DNA from: JBGPLH01 sp041486365 [NCBI: Thermodesulfobacteriota bacterium] | GTDB lineage: Bacteria; JAUYMQ01 | Direction: 5' to 3' | Assembly (NCBI GenBank): GCA_041486365.1 | Contig: JBGPLH010000031.1 | Coordinates: 1-17,103, forward strand | DNA length: 17,103 nt | Shown here: piece by piece, positions 6,917 to 13,500 of the stretch | How positions within the stretch are numbered: position 1 is the stretch's first letter | Layout of the letters: each line of letters starts with the position of its first letter | Program-made: the position numbers and the translations under genes | The notes under the pieces: generated by a model | What the model saw: only the letters and a program-made list of their open reading frames with translations | Told to the model about the DNA's origin: nothing | The model's database searches: none

Positions 6917-6942
6917 TAAGTCAATAAGTCAAGCCTGGCACC
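6917..6942 (-). repeat. Right inverted-repeat arm
   Basis: Read on the minus strand this begins GGTGCCAGGCTTGACTTATT and continues GACTTA. It encodes VPGLTY and the TGA stop of the S1/P1-like gene. It differs from the left arm at 4 of 26 positions. Confidence 0.75.
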
Positions 6943-7781
6943 AGAACCGGGCGACCCGCCTCCACCCAGGCGCTCGTCCAGATCTCAGCCGTCTCCCGCG
7001 CCGCGGCGCGCATGCGCTCCCGTGCCTGCAATCCCACTCCCTGAAAGAGCCTGTCGAGGTAGGCCACCCGTGGGGGCTTTGCCGTCTCCCGGGCCGCGCG
7101 GTCCGCGGCAAGGATTGCCGGCACGTCCTCGTGGCCTTCGCGCAGCACGACGAGTATTCGCGCCGACACGTGTGGCGCCGCGCGCTCGGGCACGGGACCC
7201 ACGGGCCCCAGATCGCGGAAGAACTTCGCGCGACGGCGGATCATCGCCGTCTCGTAATACTCGTGGACGCCGTCGTTCCCGGTGAGCTGGCCGTCGTAGT
7301 TGCGCGTCGAGTGGAGAGGGGCGAACGCGTCGGCCACGTAGTGCCCGAGGAGCCCCGCGAGACGCATCGTCTCCCGGGTGTCGCGGCGCCTCATCGCGAC
7401 CACGAGCCGGCCGTAGACCCATTCGGCGTTCCAGGGGAGGATCCCGGCCTCCTCCAGGCGCGCGCGCCCGTAGCGCGCCCGCGCCGCGTTGTAGTCCGGC
7501 GGAATGTCGGTGAAGGGGGGGCGGGAGAGGTCCTCCAGGTCCGTGTAGTGCCGGATCCGTTCGCGTCGTCCGTACTTCCGCTTGAGCACCGTGTCGGGCT
7601 CCAGCACGCGATCGACGATCGCTTCTCGATTATCCCGGAAGAACGCGCCGAGCGTCCCGGGAGTACTCTCGACCGCGTGCCGCGCGATCATCGCATGGGC
7701 GGCGAGGCCCCAGGCACCCGCGGGCGCGGGAAAGGCGAGGAGGAGATCCGCAAGGAGGACGACCGATATCAGCCGGCGCAT
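6921..7781 (-). CDS. Secreted S1/P1 nuclease / zinc phospholipase C-type protein
   Basis: The 286-residue protein begins with a signal peptide (MRRLISVVLLADLLLAFPAP, cleavage probably after AGA), leaving Trp24 as the mature N-terminal residue, as in S1/P1 nucleases and zinc phospholipase C. Zinc-ligand candidates follow in family order: WGLAAH (Trp24, His29, the five-residue spacing of P1 nuclease), an Asp near 57-63, RHYTD (His78), GHYVAD (His147, Asp151), APLH (His157) and HEYYE (His173, Glu177). Glu at the last position is like phospholipase C, whereas P1 uses Asp. The product should cleave single-stranded nucleic acid or phosphodiesters outside the cytoplasm. AGGAG lies 6 nt before the ATG. 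The C-terminus VPGLTY and stop lie in the inverted-repeat arm. It is the last gene of a minus-strand run. Confidence 0.82.
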   Translation of the reverse strand: MRRLISVVLLADLLLAFPAPAGAWGLAAHAMIARHAVESTPGTLGAFFRDNREAIVDRVLEPDTVLKRKYGRRERIRHYTDLEDLSRPPFTDIPPDYNAARARYGRARLEEAGILPWNAEWVYGRLVVAMRRRDTRETMRLAGLLGHYVADAFAPLHSTRNYDGQLTGNDGVHEYYETAMIRRRAKFFRDLGPVGPVPERAAPHVSARILVVLREGHEDVPAILAADRAARETAKPPRVAYLDRLFQGVGLQARERMRAAARETAEIWTSAWVEAGRPVLVPGLTY

Positions 7782-7903
7782 GGTGCGCTCCTGTCACGAG
7801 AGCGCGGAAGATAGCACGGGCCTGCGTCGGCTGGAGCAGTGGGCGGGCCAGGGCAAGGAGCGCGGCGAGGACGAGGCTCGTCCGCGGACTCCGGTCGAGC
7901 AGG

Positions 7904-8890
7904 TCAGCGGCGCGGTGTCCGCCGCGTTCGCGCCCGCTCGCGCATATAGCCCATGAGCAGGTAGTGCGCCGCGAGGTTGCGGTGCGGGCCGAACCGCTCG
8001 CCGAACTTCCGGACGACGTCCTCGCGCTGGTCCTCCCCGCCGAAATAGAAGTGCGCCACGGCCTTGCGCACGCCCAGATCGCCCGCGGGCCAGGCGTCAG
8101 GGCGGCCCAGGCCGCGGGCCAGGAACCAGTCAACGGTCCATCGGCCGATGCCGTGCATCGTGACGAGCGTCTCGTGGATGGCCGCCTCATCCTGGGTGTG
8201 CGGGTCCTCGAGCAGGGCCGGCTCGCGACGGCATCTTCGCGCCAGATCGAGGATCGCGCGCGTCTTCGTCCCGCTGAACTGCATCGCGCGCAGCCGCGAT
8301 GCCCGGGCTCCCGCGAGGTCAGACGGCGACGGGAAGGCGTGGACGACGTCGCCCGCCGGTGCGCGCACGGCGGGACCAAAGGCGCGCACCAGCCGGCTGC
8401 GGGTGGTGAAGGCGAAAGCGAGATTCACCTGCTGGGCGCTGATGCTGGTGACCAGCGACTCGAAGGGAGTGGCGGAGAGCGGCGGGCGGTAGCCGCGGAA
8501 GTCCTGGACGAGGAGCGAAAGGACGGGCTCGCGGCGGGCCCGGCGCTCGAAGGCCGGCAGGTCGAAGGGCGCGCCGAGCCTCCAGAGAACTTCCGCCCGG
8601 ACGCGCGCGCGGACCTGCGAACCCAGGGGCGCCGTGCCGAGGATCTCGACGCGGGCCACGGGGCGATCCCCGATCCCCGAGCCCCGCACGGTGACGAGGT
8701 AGCGGTCGCCGTCGATCATGCGGACGAATTGCAGGACGCCCGCATCGAGCCGATTCGCCTCGTCGCGGCCGAAGGCCGCGTAACGTTGCACGCAGAGTGA
8801 AAAGTCCGTCGGGGCGGGGAGCGGCACGCGCAAGAGCGCGCGGTGGGACACTGTGGGGATCGACGCGTCGTCCTGGGTTCTACGTGGCAT
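7904..8890 (-). CDS. AlkA-type DNA-3-methyladenine glycosylase (HhH-GPD)
   Basis: The 328-residue protein has an N-terminal AlkA/OGG-like beta domain (about 25-115) and then the HhH-GPD glycosylase core. The core has ISAQQVNLAFAF (about 150-161), SGTKTRAILDLA, the helix-hairpin-helix LVTMHGIGRWTVDWFL (242-257) and the catalytic Asp in WPAGDLGVRKAV (Asp271). It should excise alkylated purines in base-excision repair in the cytoplasm. In-frame ATGs exist at 8926, 8902 and 8890. None has a Shine-Dalgarno; 8890 was chosen because TATGCT lies 7 nt upstream, as in a leaderless transcript, and the preceding residues are Pro-rich and unlike the family. It starts 78 bp after the end of the AhpD-like gene on the same strand. 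Confidence 0.85.
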   Translation of the reverse strand: MPRRTQDDASIPTVSHRALLRVPLPAPTDFSLCVQRYAAFGRDEANRLDAGVLQFVRMIDGDRYLVTVRGSGIGDRPVARVEILGTAPLGSQVRARVRAEVLWRLGAPFDLPAFERRARREPVLSLLVQDFRGYRPPLSATPFESLVTSISAQQVNLAFAFTTRSRLVRAFGPAVRAPAGDVVHAFPSPSDLAGARASRLRAMQFSGTKTRAILDLARRCRREPALLEDPHTQDEAAIHETLVTMHGIGRWTVDWFLARGLGRPDAWPAGDLGVRKAVAHFYFGGEDQREDVVRKFGERFGPHRNLAAHYLLMGYMRERARTRRTPRR

Positions 8891-8897
8891 GCCCGGG

Positions 8898-8903
8898 AGC
8901 ATA
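8898..8903 (-). promoter_or_regulatory. -10-like hexamer before the AlkA-like start
   Basis: On the minus strand TATGCT is followed by CCCGGGC and the ATG at 8890. The nuclease gene on the other strand shows TAGCTT, CCGGGCC, ATG. No ribosome binding site is visible, so a leaderless mRNA is possible. No -35 element was identified. Confidence 0.28.
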
Positions 8904-8968
8904 GGGGACGGCGGCGGGTGGCACAACGCGAGGCTCGGCGTGGGAGGGCGAGGCCCCGGCCGAGCCGG

Positions 8969-9523
8969 TCACCCCACCGCGCGCTTCTGCGCGATCGCGC
9001 ACAGCCCGTCCGACTCGATCCCGAGCGGCAGGTTGATCAGGTTGTAGTAGTTCTCGAGCGCGTTCAACCAAGTGATCTCGACGATCTCCCATTCCTGGAA
9101 GTGCTTGCGCAGGGCCTCGAAGGTGGTGTCCGCGACGCGCTTGTTCCGCGTCGCCTCCTCCACGTACGCGAGCGCCGCGCGCTCGCGATCGGAGAAAAGC
9201 GGGCTCGTCCGGTACTCGGCGAGGGCATGGAACTTCTCCAGGCTCATGTGCTTCTGGACCGCCATCGCTTCGGCGATATCCACGCAGAAGGTGCAGCCGT
9301 TCACCCGGGCCGCGAGCGTCTTCACGAGGTACTTGAGCCCCGGGTCGAGCCGGATGGCCTTTTCCTCGAACTGCACGATGTTCCAGGAGAGCCTGAGAAT
9401 CTTCGGCATCCGCGCGTAAACCACCTTCATCGGCGTCATCACCTTTCCGAGCCGGCGGCGCGAGGCCCAGTAGGCGATCTTCAGCATCAGGCCACCCGGT
9501 TTTTCGACCGGCTCCAGTCGCAT
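8969..9523 (-). CDS. Carboxymuconolactone decarboxylase / AhpD-like protein
   Basis: The 184-residue all-helical protein fits the CMD/AhpD family. It has a CxxC pair in RVNGCTFCVDIAEA (Cys77, Cys80), then SDRERAALAYVEEAT, and a C-terminal helix with NALENYYNLINLPLGI. Members are peroxidase-type antioxidants or decarboxylases. The His four residues after the second Cys, part of the AhpD proton relay, is Ala here (Ala84), so peroxidase chemistry of the AhpD type is uncertain. The start is firm: AAGGAGG (complement of 9531-9537) lies 7 nt before the ATG. It follows the small membrane-protein gene by 28 bp and is probably cotranscribed with it. Confidence 0.82.
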   Translation of the reverse strand: MRLEPVEKPGGLMLKIAYWASRRRLGKVMTPMKVVYARMPKILRLSWNIVQFEEKAIRLDPGLKYLVKTLAARVNGCTFCVDIAEAMAVQKHMSLEKFHALAEYRTSPLFSDRERAALAYVEEATRNKRVADTTFEALRKHFQEWEIVEITWLNALENYYNLINLPLGIESDGLCAIAQKRAVG

Positions 9524-9551
9524 GATCTTCCCTCCTTTTCATTCGTCTCCG

Positions 9552-9983
9552 TCAGGTTCGGTCCGCGGCCTTCGGCCACCACGTCGGCAACGCGAGCACG
9601 AGCAGGAGGATCGTCGGCATGAACACGAGCGGGAAATCCAGCCGCCAGTGTTCCGCGTGGAGCCGTCCTTGTGTGATATCCGCCAGGTGCACGATGGCGT
9701 GCAGCAGGTAGAAGAGCGCCCCTACCAGGACGACGCCGCGGCGCTGGAGCGCGCGGCGGGCCGACAGGAGGAACATCACACCGATGGTGGCGAAGGCCGA
9801 GCCGATGTCCTGTACGAAGTGGTGGTTGAAGGGTCCGGTGTCCGGCACCCCGGCCGGCAGGTACTGGAACCAGTTCAGCGGCGCCAGCAGCATCCAGAGC
9901 CCGTTGCCGAGGTTGCCCAAACCGATGACAACGAAGAGCGCCCCCATCCAGCGGACACCCCCGTCTTCCTTCCCGGTGGTCAT
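9552..9983 (-). CDS. Small four-helix membrane protein of unknown function
   Basis: The 143-residue protein has four predicted membrane helices at about 12-34, 59-75, 83-101 and 117-136, with short loops. Histidines occur at the helix edges (NHHFVQD at 53-59, LLHAIVHLAD at 94-102), which could bind metal or haem, but this is speculative. I do not recognise a named family with certainty. GAGGA (complement of 9991-9995) lies 7 nt before the ATG. It is the first gene of the minus-strand run that continues with the AhpD-like gene 28 bp later. Confidence 0.7.
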   Translation of the reverse strand: MTTGKEDGGVRWMGALFVVIGLGNLGNGLWMLLAPLNWFQYLPAGVPDTGPFNHHFVQDIGSAFATIGVMFLLSARRALQRRGVVLVGALFYLLHAIVHLADITQGRLHAEHWRLDFPLVFMPTILLLVLALPTWWPKAADRT

Positions 9984-10175
9984 CGATGTCTCCTCACTTT
10001 GAGAGGGTTAGAGCCGCGCGTGTCCGCGAGCTGCCGGTTGCCCGGCACGCCGGCGGCGCTATGGGGGGTGAAGGCGAGATCGAACAGGGGGCCGAGCCTA
10101 GACCAGACCAATCGGATGGTAAAGGTCCTATCGGTCTATATGAGGTCAGGCCAATTTCGGAGGTCCAGAAAATCC
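9984..10175. other. Intergenic stretch without a recognisable gene
   Basis: About 190 bp between the divergent membrane-protein gene and the promoter near 10190. I see short GC-rich inverted repeats around CCGGTTGCCCGG (10034-10045) and a loose dyad with AGACCAGACC (10100-10109) and GGTCCTATCGGTCT (10124-10137). No tRNA or open frame with a ribosome binding site was found. Base composition becomes less GC-rich toward the right. Confidence 0.35.
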
Positions 10176-10204
10176 TTGCGCGAGCACGATTATACTAGTA
10201 TACA
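10176..10204 (+). promoter_or_regulatory. Candidate promoter overlapped by a perfect palindrome
   Basis: TTGCGC (10176-10181) is followed after 17 nt by TATACA (10199-10204). The perfect 12-bp palindrome TATACTAGTATA (10191-10202) overlaps the -10 and itself contains TATACT. This is the most AT-rich point of the area and lies 52 nt before the ATG at 10254. The palindrome is a plausible operator; the ribbon-helix-helix protein encoded downstream is a candidate ligand, by inference only. Confidence 0.45.
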
Positions 10205-10253
10205 AATTCCTGGAGGGCAACCTCATCAGAGATCGGAAGCTCGGAGGCGAACG

Positions 10254-10637
10254 ATGTCCACGGGGGCAACCCAGGCGACCGCCTTGGTGCTGCTGCCGAT
10301 CTGGTAAAACCCCGACGCACGGGGTGTGCGCAGGCCGGTGGAGGATGAGAAGTTTGAAATGACAATGCAGGAGATCGCCGCTCGGTTCGGCGGTGGTGCC
10401 TTGTTCCGCTTCAGCGAGGGCAACCCGAAGGGCTACTGGTGGGACAGGGGATTCATTGACGAGGATGTTCTGGCCGTCCTGGAGGTGGATGTTGCGGACA
10501 CCGAAGAGAGCATCGCGTGGCTCAGGCAGTACGCTCGCGACGTCCTCCTGCGGCGCTTCGAGCAGAGAGCGATCTACCTGAAGATCATCGGTCCCGTGGA
10601 GACGCTCGTGGTCCTGGATGAAATCGTCACGGAATAA
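10254..10637 (+). pseudogene. Small unknown gene interrupted by an in-frame TAA
   Basis: GGAGG (10243-10247) precedes an ATG at 10254 by 6 nt. The frame reads 17 codons (ending LVLLPIW), hits TAA at 10305-10307, and then stays open in the same frame for 109 more codons (from NPDARGVRRPVEDEKF) to a second TAA at 10635. The downstream part has ordinary protein character (FGGGALFRF, GYWWDRGF, LAVLEVDVADT, FEQRAIYLKIIGPVETLVVLDEI). It has no ribosome binding site of its own; possible restarts are GTG 10326 and ATG 10359 or 10365. The simplest reading is a gene of about 127 codons inactivated by one nonsense substitution at codon 18. Alternatives are a sequencing error, readthrough, or a 17-residue leader peptide followed by a gene. 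The family is not recognised. It is followed 56 bp later by the RHH gene. Confidence 0.6.
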
Positions 10638-10693
10638 CCCGGCTCCCTGTCATGACGCCCCCGAAGGTCCTGGGTGGCATCGAAGGCAAGACC

Positions 10694-10885
10694 ATGGCCC
10701 GTCAGAAGAAGCTCGAGTCCCCCATCACGTTGTTTGCCGCGATCGAGGCCAGTCAGCACGAGGCGCTGCGCACGATCGCTTTCAAGGAGCGCCGCTCGAT
10801 GGCCGACGTCGTGCGAGAAGCTCTCGAGCGGTACATCCAGGCCCAGAGCGGGGGAAAAAAGAAGGCGGCCGTGAGAGGGCGTTGA
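10694..10885 (+). CDS. Ribbon-helix-helix (CopG/Arc-like) DNA-binding protein
   Basis: The 63-residue protein has a short beta strand (SPITLFAAI), helix A (SQHEALRTIAFKERR), the typical turn with SMADVVREALERYI as helix B, and a Lys/Arg-rich tail. This is the RHH_1 pattern of small dimeric repressors and antitoxins. The start at ATG 10694 places the strand close to the N-terminus as in the family; an in-frame ATG at 10652 would add 14 residues. A weak AAGG lies before 10694. It could regulate its own locus, including the palindrome at 10191-10202. No toxin-like partner is obvious, unless the broken gene upstream was one. Confidence 0.75.
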   Translation: MARQKKLESPITLFAAIEASQHEALRTIAFKERRSMADVVREALERYIQAQSGGKKKAAVRGR

Positions 10886-10893
10886 CGAGCCAA

Positions 10894-10919
10894 GCCGGCC
10901 AAGCGGGATTCCGGCCGGC
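10894..10919. terminator. GC-rich hairpin between convergent genes
   Basis: GCCGGCC (10894-10900) and GGCCGGC (10913-10919) form a perfect 7-bp stem with a 12-nt loop between the RHH gene and the convergent GFA gene. There is no T tract, so termination by this hairpin alone is uncertain. Confidence 0.35.
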
Positions 10920-10924
10920 CCGCC

Positions 10925-11305
10925 TCACCGCCCAGGGGACCGCTCGCTCGCCATGGCCTGCTCCCAGTTCCGCCCGTCGAAGTGGGTGACCTGCAGCGCG
11001 GCGATATCCACGCCGTCCAGGCAGCGCGCGTTCACGTCGATCTTGTCGGGGTCGGAGCGCGGGATGTAAAAGGACGCGATGCCGCAGCACCGGCAGAAGT
11101 GGTGCTTCGCGGTGCCCGTGTTGAAGGTGTAGGTCGCGAGATCCTCGCGCCCCGAGAGCAGCTCGAAACGCTCCGGCGGCACGATCCAGTGCAGGTAGCC
11201 CTTCTTCGCGCACATCGAGCAGTTGCACTCGCTCACGCGCGCCAGATCCGACCTCACCCGGAAACGCACGCGCCCGCAGTGACAGCCCCCTTCAAAGGTC
11301 TTCAC
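10925..11305 (-). CDS. GFA-family (CENP-V/GFA) zinc-binding protein
   Basis: The 126-residue protein has the full GFA pattern: GGCHCG (Cys8, Cys10), CNCSMCAKKG (Cys27, Cys29, Cys32), HHFCRCCGI (Cys71, Cys74) and NARCLDG (Cys95). These residues hold the structural and catalytic zinc ions in glutathione-dependent formaldehyde-activating enzyme and its relatives. Most relatives have unknown substrates, so formaldehyde activity is not implied. The start codon is GTG at 11305, preceded by GGGAGG 5 nt upstream on the minus strand. It lies 36 bp after the luciferase-like gene on the same strand and is probably the last gene of that operon. Confidence 0.85.
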   Translation of the reverse strand: MKTFEGGCHCGRVRFRVRSDLARVSECNCSMCAKKGYLHWIVPPERFELLSGREDLATYTFNTGTAKHHFCRCCGIASFYIPRSDPDKIDVNARCLDGVDIAALQVTHFDGRNWEQAMASERSPGR

Positions 11306-11341
11306 CGCGTCCTCCCGTGGATGATCCCGCGACCGGGACCG

Positions 11342-12484
11342 TCAGGTCGGGAACTCCCTGCGCAGCGCGGGCATCACCTCCGTCGCCAGCAGCTCCATGC
11401 TTTTCACGGTCTTCCAGTGAGGCGTGTTGCCCGCCGTCCCCGTGACGATGAACCCGAAACCGCCCAGCTCCCGGTAGCGGTCCTTGATCTTGTCGATGAC
11501 CGTCTTCGGGCTCCCGTACATCACCATCCCCACTTTCTCCAGCTCGTCGAAGGTCATCTCGCCCGGATGCCTGAACCCCTGCGACATCATCATCCGAAGG
11601 CTCGCCTCGGTCGTGTAACCCGGCGGCATCAGGAACTCGATCGGCATCTTGAAGGACTTCTTGAAGAACCACATCACGTGCTCCTCTATCTCTTCGCGCG
11701 CCTTCGCGTCGGTCTCGGCCACGTAGGGGCCGGCGGCGAATCCGAGCTGCTCGGGATGGGGCTCGTATCCCAGCGTCTCGCAGTGCTCGCGGTACTGATC
11801 GAACATCCGCTTCACGTTCTCGACGGGCGTGAACACCGAGCAGAAGGGGTAGCGCCGCTCGGCGGCCCACTGGATCGTTTCGAGGCTGCCCATCGACGGC
11901 AGCCACACGGGCGGGTGGGGCTTCTGGAGCGGGCGCGGCCAGATGTTCACGTACTTGTACTTGTAGAACTTCCCGTCGAAGGCGAAGGGCCCCGGCTCGG
12001 TCCAGGCGCGAATGATGAGATCGTGCGCTTCGAGAAACCGGTCGCGGCTCTCGGTCGGGTCGAGATTCAGCGAGAAGTACTCGGCGCCGATCCCGCGCAC
12101 GAACCCGGAGATGATCCGGCCGTTGCTCATCACGTCGAGCATGGCGATCTCCTAGGCCACGCGGAGCGGGTTGCCGCGCAGCGGCAGGCCGTTCCCGAGG
12201 ATCGCGATCTTCGCGTTGCGCGTGCGCCTCACCAGCGCCGCCGCCATGATGTTGGGCGAGGGCATGTTGCCGTAGGCATTCTGGTGGTGCTCGTTCACGC
12301 AGATCCCGTCAAAACCGAGCTGGTCGGCGTACTCGAGCTCGTCCAGGTAACGGTTGTACAGCCCCACGCCGAGCTCCGGCTTGTAGATCTCGTTCGGGAG
12401 CGTCACCCAGGACGACGTGTACTTCTCGTCGAAGTCGTCGGGCAGGTGGGGCCAGGGCATCAGATGGAAGAAGTAGAACTTCAT
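11342..12484 (-). pseudogene. Luciferase-like (LLM class) flavin monooxygenase split by an in-frame TAG
   Basis: Two open segments in one frame make up a single LLM-class flavin-dependent oxidoreductase of about 380 codons. Codons 1-110 (from ATG 12484, with GAGGAG 7 nt upstream) carry the N-terminal barrel strands, including VNEHHQNAYG and MAAALVRRTRNAKIAILGNG. A TAG at 12152-12154 follows PLRGNPLRVA. The frame then continues EIAMLDVMSNGRIISGFVRG, the normal family continuation, to the TGA at 11342. A GAG-to-TAG change at codon 111 explains the break. The stop sits in TAGGAGATCGCCATG, so AGGAG is 6 nt before an ATG (12142) and re-initiation could yield a 266-residue C-terminal piece. It is either a fresh pseudogene, a translationally coupled split enzyme, or a sequence error. 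It is 22 bp downstream of the hydrolase gene. Confidence 0.75.
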
Positions 12485-12506
12485 GCAGGATCTCCTCGCG
12501 GGGCAA

Positions 12507-13289
12507 TCAACTATTCAGGAACGGAATCACGGCGGCGCAGAAGTCGTCCGCGCGCTCGACGGGCGGCACGTGGCCGCAGGCCGGAATCACCACGAGCCGC
12601 GCGCCCGCGATCAGTCGCTCGTAGGCCTTTCCGTGCGGCACGGGCGTGAAGCGATCCTTCTCGCCCCACACGAGCAGCGTCGGCGCCTTCACGCGCGCGA
12701 GCCGCCGCGGGAGCTTCGGATCGTGGAAGTAGGGATTCCAGGCCAGGTGCGCCACCGTCGCCCGCTCCCGAAGCTGGGCCTCGATGAACGCCTGGTCCAT
12801 GCTGCCCGGCAGAAGCGCCAGCGCGGCCGACAGATCCTCGAAGAGGAGCGGCAGCACCGATTCCATCGGCATCGCGAAGATGTCGGGGATCGGGGCTTCC
12901 GCAATGGAGAGGCCCGACGCGCCCACGAGCACGAGCTTCGAGACACGCTCCGGGTACTTCGCCGCGAGGTCCGCGGCCATCCAGCCGCCGATGGAGACGC
13001 CGAGCACCCGGGCCTTCGGCAGGTTCAGCGCGCCCAGCAGATCGGCGTGATGGAGCGTGAGGTCGTCGACCCGGTCGAGCCACTCGGGCCGCGTCGTTCC
13101 GCCGAAGCCGGGACACACCGGCGCGATCACGCGGAAATGCTCCGCGAGACGCTCGTGCACGGGGAGCCACATCCCCGCGCCGCCCGCGCCGTGCAGGAAG
13201 AGCAGCGGCTCTCCCCTGCCGCCGGACAGCACGCGCACGGACGTGTCCCCGACGCCGAGGGTCTCCTCGGTGAAGGGTGTGGATGACAC
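12507..13289 (-). CDS. Alpha/beta hydrolase
   Basis: The 260-residue protein has a standard alpha/beta-hydrolase fold: oxyanion HGAGG (residues 33-37), nucleophile elbow GVSIGG (Ser99), acid in WGEKDRFTP (Asp212) and catalytic His in CGHVPP (His240). The cap region (about 130-185) is short and hydrophobic. It is probably an esterase or C-C bond hydrolase; the substrate is not clear. The frame is open further upstream, but GGAGG (complement of 13295-13299) lies 5 nt before a GTG at 13289, giving the N-terminus SSTPFTEETLGVGD, which fits the family better than the Arg/Pro-rich extension from an ATG at 13328. It is the first gene of an operon with the luciferase-like and GFA genes, an arrangement suggestive of small-molecule oxidation followed by hydrolysis. 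Confidence 0.83.
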   Translation of the reverse strand: MSSTPFTEETLGVGDTSVRVLSGGRGEPLLFLHGAGGAGMWLPVHERLAEHFRVIAPVCPGFGGTTRPEWLDRVDDLTLHHADLLGALNLPKARVLGVSIGGWMAADLAAKYPERVSKLVLVGASGLSIAEAPIPDIFAMPMESVLPLLFEDLSAALALLPGSMDQAFIEAQLRERATVAHLAWNPYFHDPKLPRRLARVKAPTLLVWGEKDRFTPVPHGKAYERLIAGARLVVIPACGHVPPVERADDFCAAVIPFLNS

Positions 13290-13382
13290 GGAATCCTCCG
13301 GTAATCGATCCCCCGGTGAGCACACCATCCGCGGGCCGGGGGAAGAGCGGTGCGGCGGGGTGAATGGACGCGAACTCCGGCC

Positions 13383-13411
13383 ATGATGGACGACGGCCCG
13401 ATCGGTGTCAA
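13383..13411 (-). promoter_or_regulatory. Candidate sigma-70 promoter for the hydrolase operon
   Basis: On the minus strand TTGACA (13411-13406), a 17-nt spacer and CATCAT (13388-13383) lie about 95 bp upstream of the GTG start. The -35 is consensus and the -10 matches 4 of 6. Confidence 0.5.
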
Positions 13412-13444
13412 CGAAGCCGGGCGCGGGGCGCCGCCACGCGGCCT

Positions 13445-13473
13445 TTGACACGCCGCGATGCCTCTGCTAGGTT
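13445..13473 (+). promoter_or_regulatory. Candidate sigma-70 promoter of the mini-unit before the EamA gene
   Basis: TTGACA (13445-13450), a 17-nt spacer and TAGGTT (13468-13473), preceded by TGC, form an extended -10 arrangement. It lies back to back with the hydrolase promoter, about 34 bp away. The start would be near 13480. Confidence 0.55.
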
Positions 13474-13500
13474 GCACGAACGTTTGAGGAGATCTTGTCG

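Larger units (their letters stand above)
6692..6942. mobile_element. MITE/REP-like non-autonomous element bounded by inverted repeats
   Basis: A 251-bp segment is bounded by 26-bp imperfect inverted repeats: 6692-6717 and the complement of 6917-6942 match at 22 of 26 positions, with a 14-bp identical core TGACTTATTGACTT. The interior has no convincing gene. The ends (GGGTCAGGC on the left, and TGCCAGGC read from the right) recall, from memory, REP-like repeats mobilised by RAYT/Y1-type transposases, but no transposase is present here. The element sits exactly between two convergent genes and its arms form the ends of both coding regions. It could also act as a bidirectional terminator through its long dyad. 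Confidence 0.6.

Noticed and set aside
10100-10137. AGACC/GGTCT dyad as a structured RNA or tRNA remnant
   Set aside because: Pairing is imperfect, no tRNA arms or known riboswitch core can be traced, and it may be chance.
11342-12484. Stop-codon reassignment (TAG or TAA read as sense) as explanation of the two broken genes
   Set aside because: TAG is the ordinary final stop of the second kinase, SixA, the VOC gene, the SRPBCC gene and the 43-codon ORF, with no downstream continuation of those proteins; TAA also ends a gene at 10637.
12142-12484. Annotating the two monooxygenase pieces as two normal genes
   Set aside because: They share one frame, are separated only by a TAG and two codons, and together equal one standard-length LLM protein.
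10982-12649. A 555-codon plus-strand open frame across the GFA and monooxygenase genes
   Set aside because: Low-complexity His/Arg/Leu composition and no domain; both minus-strand genes are unmistakable.
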